NCBI RefSeq assembly: GCF_047123815.1
Contig: NZ_CP138920.1
Coordinates: 186,001 to 250,000, forward strand
DNA length: 64,000 nucleotides
Source: Maricaulis sp017643475
GTDB taxonomy: Bacteria; Pseudomonadota; Alphaproteobacteria; Caulobacterales; Maricaulaceae
Direction of reading: 5' to 3'
Below the pieces are notes generated by a model that was not told where the DNA came from, ran no database searches, and saw nothing but the letters and a program-made list of their open reading frames with translations. Below are positions 52,580 through 61,446 of the stretch, in pieces; within the stretch, counting starts at the first letter, position 1, and each line of letters opens with the position of its first letter. Position numbers and translations under genes: made by a program.

Positions 52580-53506
52580 TTACTCCGCCGGACCGCCCTG
52601 GCGACGGCGCGCTTCCCATCGCTCCAGGATTTCCCTGGAGGTCGACCGCGAACCGTCCGGAGACCAGCCCGGAGGCGCTAGAAGGAACATCATCGCATCA
52701 CGCCAATTGCCTGCCTTGCGCATGTCGTCCGCAATGGCCAGCCATTCATGAAAGGCGATACGCAGCGGGTTGTAGGTGCCCAGATTCTTGACGACACCAT
52801 AGCGGATATCCTCATCATCAAGTTCGGGTTGGAAAGTACCGAACATCTTGTCCCAGATGATGAAAATACCCGCATAATTGCGGTCGAGATAACGTGGATT
52901 GATGCCGTGGTGAACACGATGGTGGGACGGTGTATTCATCACCGCCTCGAACCAGTCCGGGCATTTCTTGATCGCCTCGGTATGGATCCAGAACTGATAG
53001 ACCAGATTGATACCGCCCACGATGCCGACCATCACCGGGTGAAAGCCGATGAGCACCATGACAGATCCGAGCCATAACCATTTCAGCGTGAACAGCCCGG
53101 TCCAGGGCTGACGCAGGGCAGTCGTCAGATTGTAGTGCTGCGACGAGTGATGAATCACATGCTCGGCCCAGAACCAGCGCACGGTATGCGCCCAGCGATG
53201 GGACCAGTAATAGAAGAAATCATCCAGCACCAGCGCGATCGGCCACACCCACCAGGCAAAGGGAATATCGAGCAGGCGGAAATCATAGACAAAGATCAGC
53301 CAGGCTCCGATGAGCCCCCCATAGAGGATGGATGACACTGTGCTGCCCAACCCCATCAACAGGCTGGCTGCGCTGTCCCGGGACTCGAAACGCGCGCCTC
53401 CGGTACGCTTGGCAAAGATCATCTCGGCGACGATCAGGAGAACAAAAAAGGGAATGGCCCAGTCGATCGGCTTGAAGCTCGCGGCAAAAGCGGGAACGTC
53501 CATCAT
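52580..53506 (-). CDS. Fatty-acid-hydroxylase superfamily membrane diiron enzyme (sterol desaturase / AGMO-like)
   Basis: The 308-residue integral membrane protein carries the conserved histidine clusters HRWAH (103-107), HVIHHSSQH (116-124), His175 and HHRVHH (195-200) that bind two irons, between about four to five membrane helices. The layout is closest to bacterial sterol-desaturase-like and alkylglycerol-monooxygenase-like proteins. The substrate is likely a lipid, sterol or ether lipid. It directly follows the small gene upstream with no gap, and both are behind the palindrome at 53990. Confidence 0.88.
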   Translation of the reverse strand: MMDVPAFAASFKPIDWAIPFFVLLIVAEMIFAKRTGGARFESRDSAASLLMGLGSTVSSILYGGLIGAWLIFVYDFRLLDIPFAWWVWPIALVLDDFFYYWSHRWAHTVRWFWAEHVIHHSSQHYNLTTALRQPWTGLFTLKWLWLGSVMVLIGFHPVMVGIVGGINLVYQFWIHTEAIKKCPDWFEAVMNTPSHHRVHHGINPRYLDRNYAGIFIIWDKMFGTFQPELDDEDIRYGVVKNLGTYNPLRIAFHEWLAIADDMRKAGNWRDAMMFLLAPPGWSPDGSRSTSREILERWEARRRQGGPAE

Positions 53507-53923
53507 CTAGCCTTGCATGCTGTTGAGACGGTCCGCCCAGTGGCGTGCCGTCGAGGTGTCGGAAATGGCGAGCTCCACCGGAGCGAAGGTGAAATCATTG
53601 AGCTCAAGATGGATGTCGCGGCCCTCGCCCATCTTGGCAGCGCGGACCGATCCCGGATCGAGATAGCGGATGACGACATCACTGCCCGCGACCACAAGCA
53701 GGCCGATACGGCCGGAGCCTTTTTCCTCGACAAGCGCTGTCCTGTTGTCATCCGCGAGAATGCCTGGCCCGGCCATGAACCCGATCTGGTCCGTATCGAG
53801 CCGGCGAGTCGCATCGTCCAGGCTGGAAATTGTGGCCGCCTCGAACAGGCCAAGCTGGCGGTTGACCAGGACCATGGCGGCGATACCCAGCAGCGATCCG
53901 AGGAAGATGAGCAATTCGAGCAT
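53507..53923 (-). CDS. Small membrane-anchored protein, partner gene of the hydroxylase
   Basis: The 138-residue product has an N-terminal membrane helix (MLELLIFLGSLLGIAAMVLV) and a soluble part of strands and short helices (IGLLVVAGSDVVIRYLD). The second ATG at 53923 is used because GGAG lies at proper distance, while the ATG at 53935 has none. Its stop abuts the hydroxylase start, so they are co-translated. No family recognised; a subunit or accessory of the hydroxylase is a guess from context. Confidence 0.65.
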   Translation of the reverse strand: MLELLIFLGSLLGIAAMVLVNRQLGLFEAATISSLDDATRRLDTDQIGFMAGPGILADDNRTALVEEKGSGRIGLLVVAGSDVVIRYLDPGSVRAAKMGEGRDIHLELNDFTFAPVELAISDTSTARHWADRLNSMQG

Positions 53924-53988
53924 TCCCGTCTCCATAAAGGAATATCGGGTCAAGCTAACCAGCCTGCGCTGCAAAGCAAAGCCCTTAT

Positions 53989-54003
53989 TTGAACACTGTT
54001 CAC
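53989..54003. promoter_or_regulatory. TetR-like operator, copy 2
   Basis: TTGAACACTGTTCAC contains the exact palindrome TGAACA-C-TGTTCA and differs from copy 1 at three positions. It lies 66 nt upstream of the small-protein/hydroxylase operon start. Confidence 0.75.
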
Positions 54004-54047
54004 TCTTTCAGGCTTCAAAGTGGCTTGAGACAGCCGATCACCGCAAA

Positions 54048-54078
54048 CAAAAGCGGCGCCGGGTTTCCCCGGCGCCGC
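54048..54078 (-). terminator. Terminator of the TonB-dependent receptor gene
   Basis: On the minus strand, GCGGCGCCGGG and CCCGGCGCCGC surround GAAA and are followed by TTTTG. Confidence 0.87.
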
Positions 54079-54120
54079 CTCAATCCTGTCAACAAGCGTG
54101 AGCCTGTTGGTTCGCCTTCC

Positions 54121-56802
54121 TTAGAAGCGCGAACGCAGGGTCAGGCCGTAAGTACGCGGCTGGTTCGGATAAGCCGAGAAGGATCCGGACTGCAGCGTGG
54201 TCGGGAAGCCAGACGTGTAATACTCGTCCTCATTGAGGTTACGAGCCCACAGCAGCGCTTCCAGGCCATTGTTGAAGTTCACACCAACAGAAGCATTGAT
54301 GGTGCTGACCTGACGCGTGATGTTTTCCGGCAGGTTGTCCAGCAGACGAACCTCGGATTCATACTGCCAATCGGCGCGGAACATCAGCTCACCGAAGGAC
54401 ACGTCACGAGCATACTGGACACCGAAGGAGCCAGCGAACGACGGGATACCAGCGACATCGCTACCGCTGAGATCACCGGTGCCGTCCTGAACGCCATCAG
54501 CCAGATCTTCCGGGCTGCCGGAAACAACCGGAGCGCCCTGGAAGTCATCATACTGCGCATCCATCCAGATACCGGACAGGTTGATGGTCAGACCATCAAA
54601 TGCCGGCGGGTAGAGAACGCTGTCGAATTCCAGACCGGTAGCGGACTGCTCACCGGCGTTGATGACGGCGAAGCCGGCACCCTGGAAGACAGACGACTGG
54701 AAGTCAGTGACGGTCTGGTCGAAATAGGCAACGTCAAGAGAACCGAAGTCGAAACGGGTCTTGAAACCAATCTCGAAAGTCTCGGTAACTTCCGGACGGG
54801 CGAAACGCTGGTTACCAGCGACGCCGAGCGCTTCAGCCGTGGTGACCACGGTCGGAGCACCAAGAGCGTTGTCGGAAGCCAGTTCACCCGATGCACGCAG
54901 AGCAGCAATGTCCGCAGATGCCGGACGGGTATCCGGCGTCAGGTTCCAGGACGAGGCCTTAAAGCCACGAGAGAACGAAGCGTAGACATTGGTGCGGTCG
55001 GTCGCATCGAATGCGAGACGAACCGTATACGGCCAATCTGAGTCAGACGTACGTCCGTCCTCGACAGAGTTCGGGAACGGGGTCAGCGCGCCCAGCGGCT
55101 GCAGACCGGCCGCGAACAGGCCGAGAAGCGGGTTGGTAATCGGAGCACCGCTGCCTGGGAAGGCCGTGGATGCGCCCGTTGCCAGAGCCTGGAGCTGTGC
55201 GAAGACAGCCGGGTTGGCCAGGGCAAATGCACCAATCTGAAGCGGATCGGTCGGGTCCGTGCCTGTGAACAGCGGGTTCGCGCCAATGAGACCAGCCAGG
55301 ATGAGCGGCTCACCGATAGCGACCAGGTTCAGGTCAGAGAACGGGTTGGTGCGAGTGACGTTGAGGAAGTCAACTTCCTTGTCAGACTGGAAGTAAGCCA
55401 GACCACCGGTCAGGACCAAACGGTCGGTGAGGTTGAAATCAACTTGACCAAAAATCTGGAATTGCTCGTCGCTCTGCTCTGCGGTGAAAGCAGTACCGTT
55501 ACCGGATGCGAAGAATGTTCCCGGCGCGAAGCCCGAAGCGACTTCAATACCGGTGATCGCGCTGGTGGACGGATCCGGTACGAATACACCCGGAGCGACC
55601 TGTATAACACCCGACGCGGTCAGGATATCGACGTAGTCGCGGGTATCCGCGCCGTATTGACGGGAGTCTTCAACCGTCATGTCTTCCGTGGAGAAGTAGG
55701 CACCCAGCAGGAAGAAGCCACGATCACCCAATTCGCCGGTCAGGCGGAATTCCTGGCTGAACGTATCGACGTCAAGGCCACGAACGTTGGAGCTAAGCAG
55801 CTCGAGCGTCGTGAAATCGCCTTCATAGTCGATATAGTCTTCATAACCACGGAACGAGGTAATTGAGCTCAGCGTCATCGTGTCGCCGAAGCTCCAGTCC
55901 GCCTGGGCGGAGATACCGGAGTTCTCGATCGTGTTCTGGTTTTCGAAATCCGTCGCGATCTCGTAGGTGAAGCCGGAGCCGGACGTCTGACCGCCCAGAA
56001 GATCGCGAATCACACCACCGGCGGCGCCATCAACGACGCGGTCGGTACCACAGCAGTTTTCGTCGATTTCATCGTAATCAGCGATCAGGCGGAGGCTGAA
56101 CTCATCGTTCGGCACCCACAGCAGCTGGCCACGCAGCGCCCAGCGATCACGGTTGTTGAAATCGCCACCCGTGCCGGTGTTCGTGAAGTAACCGTCACGC
56201 TGGTTCATGCTCCCGCTTAAAGAGAACGCAACCGTGTCCGAGATCGGACCCGTAACGGAACCGCGGGTGATGATGGAATTGTAGTTGCCGAGCGTGATTT
56301 CGGCCTGACCGCCGAAATCGAACTGCGGCTCTTCGGTGATGATGCTGACAACACCAGCAGTCGCATTCTTGCCGAACAGGGTCGACTGCGGGCCACGCAG
56401 GACCTCGACACGCTCGATACCCATGAGGTCAGACAGCGCCGTACCGGCACGACTGCGGAAGACACCATCGATATAGACAGCAACCGACGGCTCGATACCC
56501 GGGTTGTTCGCGCCATTACCCTGGCCACGAATGATGAAAGTCGCGTTGGAGCTGCGCTCGAGCTGACTTACGCGCAGAGACGGAACGACCGATTGCAGGT
56601 CGATGGCGTCAACGATTTGCGCATTCTCAAGGGTCTCAGCCTGAACGACGGAAACCGCGATCGGAACCTCTTGCAGAGTCTGCTCACGTTTCTGCGACGT
56701 GACTGTAATCGTCTCTACCTGTGCAAGGGCGCCAGTAGTGCCTACAAGGCCACAAAGAATAGCGGTCGTGCCCAAAGCGGCCGCTTTCGAGAACATTTTC
56801 AT
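54121..56802 (-). CDS. TonB-dependent outer-membrane receptor
   Basis: The 893-residue protein has a signal peptide (cut near GALAQ), a TonB-box-like VETITVTSQKREQ, the plug domain (about 45-160, with EVLRGPQSTLFGKNATAGVVSIIT) and a beta-barrel ending in the typical aromatic C-terminal strand YGLTLRSRF. Its group, with a long barrel and LQEVPIAVSV plug motif, imports diverse organic compounds including sterols and plant polymers in Sphingomonads and Hyphomonads. It stands divergent from the hydrolase operon and likely supplies its substrate. Confidence 0.92.
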   Translation of the reverse strand: MKMFSKAAALGTTAILCGLVGTTGALAQVETITVTSQKREQTLQEVPIAVSVVQAETLENAQIVDAIDLQSVVPSLRVSQLERSSNATFIIRGQGNGANNPGIEPSVAVYIDGVFRSRAGTALSDLMGIERVEVLRGPQSTLFGKNATAGVVSIITEEPQFDFGGQAEITLGNYNSIITRGSVTGPISDTVAFSLSGSMNQRDGYFTNTGTGGDFNNRDRWALRGQLLWVPNDEFSLRLIADYDEIDENCCGTDRVVDGAAGGVIRDLLGGQTSGSGFTYEIATDFENQNTIENSGISAQADWSFGDTMTLSSITSFRGYEDYIDYEGDFTTLELLSSNVRGLDVDTFSQEFRLTGELGDRGFFLLGAYFSTEDMTVEDSRQYGADTRDYVDILTASGVIQVAPGVFVPDPSTSAITGIEVASGFAPGTFFASGNGTAFTAEQSDEQFQIFGQVDFNLTDRLVLTGGLAYFQSDKEVDFLNVTRTNPFSDLNLVAIGEPLILAGLIGANPLFTGTDPTDPLQIGAFALANPAVFAQLQALATGASTAFPGSGAPITNPLLGLFAAGLQPLGALTPFPNSVEDGRTSDSDWPYTVRLAFDATDRTNVYASFSRGFKASSWNLTPDTRPASADIAALRASGELASDNALGAPTVVTTAEALGVAGNQRFARPEVTETFEIGFKTRFDFGSLDVAYFDQTVTDFQSSVFQGAGFAVINAGEQSATGLEFDSVLYPPAFDGLTINLSGIWMDAQYDDFQGAPVVSGSPEDLADGVQDGTGDLSGSDVAGIPSFAGSFGVQYARDVSFGELMFRADWQYESEVRLLDNLPENITRQVSTINASVGVNFNNGLEALLWARNLNEDEYYTSGFPTTLQSGSFSAYPNQPRTYGLTLRSRF

Positions 56803-57015
56803 TGGAATTTTCTCCCCTCAGTAACGCGGTTTCTAGCCAACCATTTCCGCGTGAACTATCTGACATATGAACATCATAGGACGACGCTGTCAGCTCGTTT
56901 TTGCGCTTGGAGCAAAAAAGATGCCTTGATGATGCACACTTGCCGCACTCCGCCTGGAGAGCGGCAGATTTTGAGCCAAGTCTTTTCTCTGCGAAGAACT
57001 CTGTTAGGCTGCGTA

Positions 57016-57030
57016 GTGAACAGCGTTCAT
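57016..57030. promoter_or_regulatory. TetR-like operator, copy 3 (near match)
   Basis: GTGAACAGCGTTCAT keeps both half-sites of copy 1 (GTGAACA and GTTCA) with changes at the centre and the last base. It is 23 nt upstream of the serine-hydrolase start. Confidence 0.65.
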
Positions 57031-57052
57031 TTAGACGCGCCTGGGGAGAAAA

Positions 57053-58303
57053 ATGAAAAATATAATCATTGGCTTAGGAGCCATTGCGGGCATCGCAGCA
57101 GTGTCTGCTGGCGGTTGGTATTACAGGCCCTGGTCGGACTATTCTCCGGCGGAAATCCAGGCCGCAACAAGCGTCGACCGACTGGCACACACTTTTCGCA
57201 ATATGGGCGATATTTTCCCGTACAGGACAATCGAAACGGGAAACAATCCCGTCGAAACGCCCCGAAATGTATCAAATGAGAGCGTTTCATTCCGGTTCAA
57301 TGGACAGGACAAGCTGATCGATGAGTGGCTGGCCGAATCCGACAGTACCGGCCTGATGGTGCTGCGCGACGGAGTTGTCGTCCATGAACAGTATTTGCTC
57401 GGCTCTACAGCCGAGACACACCACACGTCCTGGTCGGTCGGAAAAAGCTATGTCGCGACCCTGATCGCCATGGCGATGCACCAGGGCCTGATCGACAATC
57501 TCGACCAGACTGCCGACGAATTCGCCCTGCAATATGCCGGCACTCCGTTTGGCGCGACCTCCCTGCGTCATCTGCTGATGATGTCTGCCGGTGTCGATTT
57601 CAACGAGGACTACAACGCGGAAGGCTCCGACATCCGCCGCCTTTTCCTGGGCGCCAATATTTATGGCCAGAACATCGACACGCTGGTCGGCGAAGTTGAG
57701 CGCAATCGCGCGCCTGGCGAAGACCTGCACTATGTCAGCGCCAATACCCAGGTGCTCTCGGCTGTCGTTCGCGCGGTTTACGACCAGCCCCTTGCCCAGG
57801 CCGTACAGGAACAGATCTGGGGCCCGATCGGCATGACCCGCCCAGCTTACTGGAACCAGAATGTGCCCGGTGATCGCGGCATGGCGATTGGCTATTGCTG
57901 CCTCAACTCCTCGCTGGAAGACTATGCCCGCTTCGGCCAGTTCTACCTGCAGGGCGGTAATTGGGAGGGCAACCAGCTAGTGCCGGAAGACTGGGTCGTC
58001 AGCGCCACGCGCCCGAATGCAGACTTCCAGGAACCCGGCCCGAACGGTGTCTACGCCCATCGCGGCTACGGCCTGCATTTCTGGGTGCCGGAAGGTTATG
58101 ACGGCGAGTACTTCATGGCGGGTGTCTACGGCCAATATGTCTGGGTTGATGAACGCCGCGGCATTGTCATCGCCCGCACCGCTGCAGACCCGACCTGGAC
58201 CTCGCGCACCGAGGAATCCCTGATCGCCATGCGCGCCCTGGCCGCACACTATGGTGGCCCGGTGGAAACTGGCGTGGAAGCCATGGAGGCCGGAGATGAG
58301 TGA
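57053..58303 (+). CDS. Exported serine hydrolase, beta-lactamase/EstB/6-aminohexanoate-dimer-hydrolase type
   Basis: The 416-residue protein has an N-terminal membrane anchor or signal (residues 3-22), the nucleophile motif SVGK (Ser128-Lys131), the tyrosine motif in YVSANTQ (Tyr227) and a C-terminal GVYGQYVWVDERRGIVI segment. This matches class C beta-lactamase-fold esterases and amidases such as NylB rather than true beta-lactamases. It would hydrolyse an ester or amide in the periplasm. The GMC gene starts within its last 8 nt, so it heads a hydrolase-GMC-aldehyde dehydrogenase operon. Confidence 0.88.
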   Translation: MKNIIIGLGAIAGIAAVSAGGWYYRPWSDYSPAEIQAATSVDRLAHTFRNMGDIFPYRTIETGNNPVETPRNVSNESVSFRFNGQDKLIDEWLAESDSTGLMVLRDGVVVHEQYLLGSTAETHHTSWSVGKSYVATLIAMAMHQGLIDNLDQTADEFALQYAGTPFGATSLRHLLMMSAGVDFNEDYNAEGSDIRRLFLGANIYGQNIDTLVGEVERNRAPGEDLHYVSANTQVLSAVVRAVYDQPLAQAVQEQIWGPIGMTRPAYWNQNVPGDRGMAIGYCCLNSSLEDYARFGQFYLQGGNWEGNQLVPEDWVVSATRPNADFQEPGPNGVYAHRGYGLHFWVPEGYDGEYFMAGVYGQYVWVDERRGIVIARTAADPTWTSRTEESLIAMRALAAHYGGPVETGVEAMEAGDE

Positions 58304-59900
58304 GACTGAATACGATTATATCATCTGCGGCGCCGGTTCGGCGGGCTGTACGGTTGCGGAACGCCTTTCGCGCGACCCGGACGTCAGCGTCTGTGTCCTA
58401 GAGGCCGGCGGTTCTGACGACAGCCCAATAATCAAGACACCCATGCTGCTCCAGTTTGCGGTCACGGGTGAGGAGTTCAACTGGGGCTACTGGACCGAAC
58501 CGCAAAAACATCTCTACGACCGCAAGCTTCACTGGCCTCGCGGCAAGACGCTCGGCGGGTCATCCTCGATCAACGCGATGCACTACATGCGTGGTGCGAA
58601 AGAGAATTTCGACGAGTGGGAACAGACTTATGGAGCGGAAGGCTGGGGCTGGAACAATGCCCTGCCCGCCTTCAAGGAAGTCCAGGACCAGCAGCGCGGC
58701 GCTTCTGACCTGCACGGCGCAGGCGGCCCGCTGTCTGTGGAAGACATCACCCCGCTTAACCCGCTGACCGAGGCCTTCTTCAAGGCCGGCGACCAGCTGC
58801 AATACAAGCGCAATAGCGATTTCAACGGACCAGACCAGGAAGGTTTCGGCCCCTACCAGGTCACCCAGCGCGACGGCAAGCGCTGCAGCGCTGCGGACGC
58901 TTTCTTGCGCCCGGCCCTGGATCGCGCCAACTGTTCGGTCTCCATCAAGACCATGGTCCGCCGGATCATCATCGAGAATGGCCGGGCCACCGGTGTCGAG
59001 GTCGAGATTGATGGCACGCGCACCGAGCTGAAGGCACGCAAGGAGGTCATCCTGTCCGGTGGTGCCATCAACTCCCCGCAAACGCTCCTGCTGTCTGGCA
59101 TCGGTCCGGCGGATGAGTTGCGGGAGGCCGGCGTTTCCGTCGAACATGACCTGCCCGGGGTCGGCAAGAACCTGCAGGACCACCTCGATGTCACCGCGCA
59201 GATCTGGACAAAGTCGTCGATCTCGATCGGCAATTCCCTTCGCTCCATCCCCCAACATATCTACATGATGGGTCGCATGATGCTGATGGGCGACGGTCCG
59301 GCCTATGTGAATCCGGTCCAGGGCGGAGCCTTCATCAAATCGGCCTATGCGGAGGATATTCCGGACCTGCAGCTCGTCTTTATCCCGGCGATTTCCAATC
59401 CGCACGGAATCGAGAAGGCCTGGGGCCATGGTGTGACCCTGCACGTCTGCCAGCTCTATCCGCGCAGCCGCGGCGACATTCGGCTGAAATCCACAGATCC
59501 CAACGACCACCCGCTCATCCAGCCGAATTATCTGGAAGACGAATTCGATGCCGATGTGCTGACGGATGGTCTCGCCAAGGTTCGGGAAATCCTGCGTGCA
59601 CCAGCCTTTGATTTCGATCGCAAGGAAGAACGATATCCCGGCGCCGATGTCACGACCCGGGCGGAATTGATGGATGATGTTCGAAAACGTGCCGAGACGC
59701 TCTATCATCCTACCTCGACCTGCGCGATGGGCTCGGGCGACCTCTCGGTCGTCGACAGCCGTTGCCGCGTCAAGGGAATTGACGGCCTGCGTGTGATTGA
59801 TGCCTCGGTCATGCCGCGCCTGGTGGGCGGCAATACCAACGCGCCTACAATCATGATCGCGACCCGTGCTGCGGCAATGATCGCGGAAGACCACGACTGA
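58296..59900 (+). CDS. GMC-family FAD-dependent alcohol (choline-like) dehydrogenase
   Basis: The 534-residue flavoprotein has the FAD motif CGAGSAGCTVAERLS, the GMC signatures GKTLGGSSSINAMHYMRG and SGGAINSPQTLLLSGIG, and the C-terminal catalytic region YHPTSTCAMG and GGNTNAPTIMIATRAA. The enzyme oxidises a primary alcohol to the aldehyde. The start overlaps the hydrolase stop by 8 nt and the aldehyde dehydrogenase follows after 10 nt. The exact alcohol is unknown; bacterial relatives include polyethylene-glycol, long-chain and terpene alcohol dehydrogenases. Confidence 0.92.
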   Translation: MSETEYDYIICGAGSAGCTVAERLSRDPDVSVCVLEAGGSDDSPIIKTPMLLQFAVTGEEFNWGYWTEPQKHLYDRKLHWPRGKTLGGSSSINAMHYMRGAKENFDEWEQTYGAEGWGWNNALPAFKEVQDQQRGASDLHGAGGPLSVEDITPLNPLTEAFFKAGDQLQYKRNSDFNGPDQEGFGPYQVTQRDGKRCSAADAFLRPALDRANCSVSIKTMVRRIIIENGRATGVEVEIDGTRTELKARKEVILSGGAINSPQTLLLSGIGPADELREAGVSVEHDLPGVGKNLQDHLDVTAQIWTKSSISIGNSLRSIPQHIYMMGRMMLMGDGPAYVNPVQGGAFIKSAYAEDIPDLQLVFIPAISNPHGIEKAWGHGVTLHVCQLYPRSRGDIRLKSTDPNDHPLIQPNYLEDEFDADVLTDGLAKVREILRAPAFDFDRKEERYPGADVTTRAELMDDVRKRAETLYHPTSTCAMGSGDLSVVDSRCRVKGIDGLRVIDASVMPRLVGGNTNAPTIMIATRAAAMIAEDHD

Positions 59901-59910
59901 GGAGACCGCC

Positions 59911-61332
59911 ATGAGTGACGCAGAATCCAAACAGATCGAGCGGATGAAATCCAGTCTGGCCGATCAGAAATCGGCTTTCCGGGCGGACCGGCAGCGCTCC
60001 CTCGCCGAGCGCAAGGCGGATCTGGCCAAGATCGCCAAACTGTGCCGCGACAACGTCGATGCCATTTGCGAGGCCATCAACAAGGACTTCTCTTGCCGGG
60101 CGCGCGAAGAGAGTATTTTCGGCGAGATCGTCTTCGTCATTAATGACGCGGAACACACGGCGAAACACCTGAAAACATGGATGAAACCCAAACGCGTCTC
60201 GGTTCCCATGAACCTGATGCCTGGCAAGGCGTATATTCGCCGGGACCCCGTCGGTGTGGCCGGCATTGTCGCGCCGTGGAATTATCCCTTCCAGCTCGCC
60301 ATGGCGCCGCTCGTTGCGGCGCTCGGTGCGGGCTGTCGGGCGATGATCAAACCGTCCGAATACACGCCGGCAACAGCCGAGCTGATGAAATCCCTCATCG
60401 GTCAGTATTTCGACGAGGACCAGGTCGCTGTCATTACCGGCGGTCCTGCGGTGGGCCAGGCCTTCACCCAGCTGAAGTTCGACCATCTTTTCTATACCGG
60501 TTCGACTCAGGTCGGACGCCTGGTCGCCAAGGCAGCGGCGGAAAACCTGGTCCCGGTCACGCTGGAGCTGGGCGGCAAGTCCCCGGCGATCGTCACCGCG
60601 AATTACCCATTCGAATCTGCAGCAAAATCAATTGGCTGGGGAAAGCTTTTCAACTCCGGTCAGACCTGTGTCGCGCCGGATTACGTGCTCGCCCCCAAGG
60701 GGCGCGAGAAAGAGATCGCCAAAGCAATCATCGAGGTTGCCCAGGCCCAGTTCGAGGATGCCGGCAATGACGGTTCCTACTCGGCCATCGTCTCGGACCG
60801 GCACTACGCTCGCCTCAACACCATGATCGAGGAAGCCCGGGCCGCGGGCGCCGCTATCCTCCAGCCGGAACACGATGCAGAGGCCGCCAAGGCCGCGCGC
60901 AAGATCCCGCCGACGGTTGTGCTCAACCTGCCGGCCGACTCGAAACTGCTCGAGGAAGAGATCTTCGGTCCGATCCTGCCCGTGCTCGGCTATGAGGATC
61001 TGGACACAGCCACCGATTACATCAGTGATCGCGACCATCCGCTGGCGCTCTATGTCTACACAACGGACAAGGCCGAGGCTGAGCGCGTGCTTGACCGGAC
61101 ACTGTCCGGCGGTGTCGGCGTGAACATCAACCTGCTGCACCTATCCATCCCGGATCTGCCTTTCGGTGGTATCGGCGCGTCTGGCCAAGGGGCCTATCAT
61201 GGCGAGACCGGGTTCGAAGTGTTCAGCCACAACCGTTCGGTCTTCCACACCGGCAAGTGGCACCCCTCACGCATGCTCGCCCCGCCCTATGGCAAGCTGA
61301 TCGAGGGCCTGGCCAAAAAACAGCTGAAATAG
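59911..61332 (+). CDS. Coniferyl-aldehyde-dehydrogenase-like aldehyde dehydrogenase
   Basis: The 473-residue protein has GIVAPWNYPFQL, TLELGGKSPAIV (catalytic Glu) and FNSGQTCVAPDY (catalytic Cys). The shorter length and the N-terminal helical block are those of the class 3, CalB-like group that acts on coniferyl, fatty and other bulky aldehydes. It would turn the GMC product into an acid. Last gene of the operon; a terminator follows. Confidence 0.92.
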   Translation: MSDAESKQIERMKSSLADQKSAFRADRQRSLAERKADLAKIAKLCRDNVDAICEAINKDFSCRAREESIFGEIVFVINDAEHTAKHLKTWMKPKRVSVPMNLMPGKAYIRRDPVGVAGIVAPWNYPFQLAMAPLVAALGAGCRAMIKPSEYTPATAELMKSLIGQYFDEDQVAVITGGPAVGQAFTQLKFDHLFYTGSTQVGRLVAKAAAENLVPVTLELGGKSPAIVTANYPFESAAKSIGWGKLFNSGQTCVAPDYVLAPKGREKEIAKAIIEVAQAQFEDAGNDGSYSAIVSDRHYARLNTMIEEARAAGAAILQPEHDAEAAKAARKIPPTVVLNLPADSKLLEEEIFGPILPVLGYEDLDTATDYISDRDHPLALYVYTTDKAEAERVLDRTLSGGVGVNINLLHLSIPDLPFGGIGASGQGAYHGETGFEVFSHNRSVFHTGKWHPSRMLAPPYGKLIEGLAKKQLK

Positions 61333-61353
61333 GCTCGGCCACCAGAACAAGTG

Positions 61354-61388
61354 AAAGCCGCCGGTCCCGTCCGGCGGCTTTTCTTTTG
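61354..61388 (+). terminator. Terminator of the hydrolase-GMC-ALDH operon
   Basis: AAGCCGCCGG and CCGGCGGCTT arms around a short loop followed by TTCTTTT, 22 nt after the stop. Confidence 0.88.
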
Positions 61389-61446
61389 GCTTTTGCGCAA
61401 AGCCCGCTAATGCTCGTCCAGAACTTCAAGAGACAAGGACAAGACC

